Below are positions 61,850 to 64,000 of a DNA stretch of 64,000 bases, one piece after another (positions within the stretch are counted from its first letter, which is position 1; each line of letters opens with the position of its first letter). The stretch spans positions 26,510-90,509 of the forward strand of contig JAIOQA010000367.1 in the NCBI GenBank assembly GCA_021413675.1, in the 5' to 3' direction. The DNA comes from Deltaproteobacteria bacterium. GTDB taxonomy: Bacteria > Myxococcota_A > Polyangia > Haliangiales > Haliangiaceae. Made by a program: the position numbers and the translations under genes. A model generated the notes under the pieces. It was not told where the DNA came from and did no database searches. It saw only the letters and a program-made list of their open reading frames with translations.

Positions 61850-62893
61850 TCAGCGGACCGCGAGGTGCACGCGGCCGCGGCCATCGCGGGTCACCGGCGC
61901 GGTCGCGACCGGCGCGTCGGGCTGGCGGCGCCACGCGTCGATCTTGCTGCCCTGGTGGGCGTACGGCACCGGGCAGCTGGGCGCGCACGCCTTCTGTTCG
62001 CGCGACGCCGCGCGGATGTCGAGGGCGGTGTAGAGCCGCAGCGGCTTGGCCGGCGTGCCCATGCGCGGCGTGCACAGGTGCACCAGCCCGTCCTCGCACA
62101 CGTGGAAGAAGCGCGCGCCGGCCCGGCACTTCCACGCGATCGCGCCGCGATCGACGAGCGCCTGCTGGAAGTCGTCGTTGAGCAGCCGGGACGAGCGCTT
62201 GCCCAGCCCGCGGATCGTGGCGTAGGCGGCGCGGGCCTCGGCGGACAGCGCCACCATCGAGCCGTCCGGGTTCCGGACGAGCGAGCACTTGGCGTCGAAG
62301 CCGTGGGCCATCGCGACCTGCGCGACCTCGATCGCCTCGGCCGGCGGGCACGCGCCCAGTACCGTGTTGATGCGGACGTGGAACGCGGCGTGCTCGGCGA
62401 GCAGCCGCAGCTTGGGCCGCAGCGGCTTGAGGACCTTCATCGTCGTCGCGTTGGGCACGACGCCGTCGACCGAGACCTGCAGCGCGTACAGGCCGGCGGC
62501 GTTCAGGCCCTCGATCAGCGCGCGCGTCATCAGGAACGCGTTCGAGTTCATCACCGGCACCATGCCGCGGGCGCGGACGTGCGCGACCAGCGCGACGACG
62601 TCGGGGTGGAGCAGGGTCTCGCCGCCGGTCAGGGTCACGAAGATCGTGCCGAGGGACGCGAGATGATCGATGCGCGCGACGAGCTCCGCGGTCGGCACCG
62701 GCGGCGAGACCGCGTCGTACTCGGTGCAGTAGCCGCACGCGAGGTTGCAGCGGCGCGTGACCACGAGGTGCGCGATCAGCGGGCGATCGGGATCGAGGGC
62801 GGCGGCGGCGAGACGGAGCAGGACCCGACCATCATCGAGGCGCCCGGCGGCAGAGCGCGGACGGCGGACCGGAGCAAGCGAGACGTGCGGCAT
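61850..62893 (-). CDS. Radical SAM protein with SPASM-like Cys-rich C terminus
   Basis: A 347-residue radical SAM enzyme. The 4Fe-4S motif CxxxCxxC is Cys49-Cys53-Cys56 in TRRCNLACGYC. GGE of the SAM-binding strand (TLTGGETLLHPDV) and the DGV motif are in place. The C-terminal third has more Cys residues in CEDGLVHLC, KCRAG and KACAPSCP, suggesting a SPASM-type auxiliary cluster. Such enzymes modify peptides or proteins. No precursor peptide was found nearby, so the substrate is unknown. It diverges from the Ser/Thr kinase at 63056 across 162 bp. Confidence 0.9.
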   Translation of the reverse strand: MPHVSLAPVRRPRSAAGRLDDGRVLLRLAAAALDPDRPLIAHLVVTRRCNLACGYCTEYDAVSPPVPTAELVARIDHLASLGTIFVTLTGGETLLHPDVVALVAHVRARGMVPVMNSNAFLMTRALIEGLNAAGLYALQVSVDGVVPNATTMKVLKPLRPKLRLLAEHAAFHVRINTVLGACPPAEAIEVAQVAMAHGFDAKCSLVRNPDGSMVALSAEARAAYATIRGLGKRSSRLLNDDFQQALVDRGAIAWKCRAGARFFHVCEDGLVHLCTPRMGTPAKPLRLYTALDIRAASREQKACAPSCPVPYAHQGSKIDAWRRQPDAPVATAPVTRDGRGRVHLAVR

Positions 62894-63042
62894 GGCCCGA
62901 CCAATTTGCGAACGCGGGGCCAGGCGCGGATGTGCCCGACATTGCTGGGCGTGCGTCGTTCGCGCTGGCAGGAGCTGGTGGTCCTTCGACGGCGAGTCCT
63001 CACCATCCCCGCGGCCGGGCTCCCCACGAGACGCCCCGGGCA

Positions 63043-63048
63043 TACCAT
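63043..63048 (+). promoter_or_regulatory. Candidate -10 element (TACCAT), leaderless type
   Basis: TACCAT ends 7 nt before the ATG at 63056, and the spacer CGCGCGC contains no ribosome site. Confidence 0.4.
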
Positions 63049-63055
63049 CGCGCGC

Positions 63056-64000
<945 letters not shown>

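Overview
The window is very GC-rich bacterial chromosome, densely packed with genes. It looks like a myxobacterium-type member of the Myxococcota (older name Deltaproteobacteria). The support is the mix of genes: many lipoproteins with propeller or VWA folds, a seven-PAS hybrid histidine kinase, an NtrC-type regulator, two eukaryotic-like Ser/Thr kinases, a bacterial Thg1-like protein, and an ECF sigma factor with a cysteine-rich tail like CorE of Myxococcus xanthus. There is one RNA gene, tRNA-Arg(CCT). No IS element, prophage, CRISPR array or rRNA was seen. Family calls come from motifs read by eye, not from database searches.

Layout. 1-7.3 kb: a prolyl oligopeptidase cut by the window edge, a propeller lipoprotein, the tRNA, and two near-duplicate alpha/beta hydrolases flanking a DUF6130-like lipoprotein and a cyclic-nucleotide-domain/thioredoxin-reductase-like fusion. 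7.6-18 kb: a giant hybrid kinase, a Dps/UBP-zinc-finger pair, a thiolase, two very small genes, a TlpA/DipZ-like redoxin with a broken CxxC, and an NtrC-type regulator. 18-25.7 kb: an epoxide hydrolase operon, a cysteine-less DksA-like protein, a ComJ-like protein, and two consecutive AraC/SDR divergent modules. 25.8-30.6 kb: a probable copper-response locus. It has an LRR protein in frame with a CorE-like ECF sigma factor, a multicopper oxidase, a DJ-1/PfpI-like protein and a 12-Cys metallothionein-like peptide, closed by a terminator-like hairpin. 30.6-43.5 kb: Thg1, lipoproteins, a PAS/GAF kinase, a Ser/Thr kinase, three tandem paralogues of an unknown family, a SOUL protein and an SDR.

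43.5-50.5 kb holds the most distinctive block: a complete mukF-mukE-mukB condensin operon with 4-bp overlaps. MukE and MukB carry repetitive C-terminal extensions not present in the E. coli proteins. 50.5-64 kb: a PilZ protein, an HELGH membrane protein, a HerA-like ATPase, a three-gene operon (TPR/DUF2135, VIT-VWA lipoprotein, secreted propeller), a radical SAM protein, and a second Ser/Thr kinase cut by the window end.

A recurring non-coding signal is a TANNNT hexamer 6-7 nt before the start codon of genes without a Shine-Dalgarno sequence. This suggests that leaderless transcripts are common here. Genes inside operons and several small stress proteins instead have AAAGGA or GGAGG ribosome sites.
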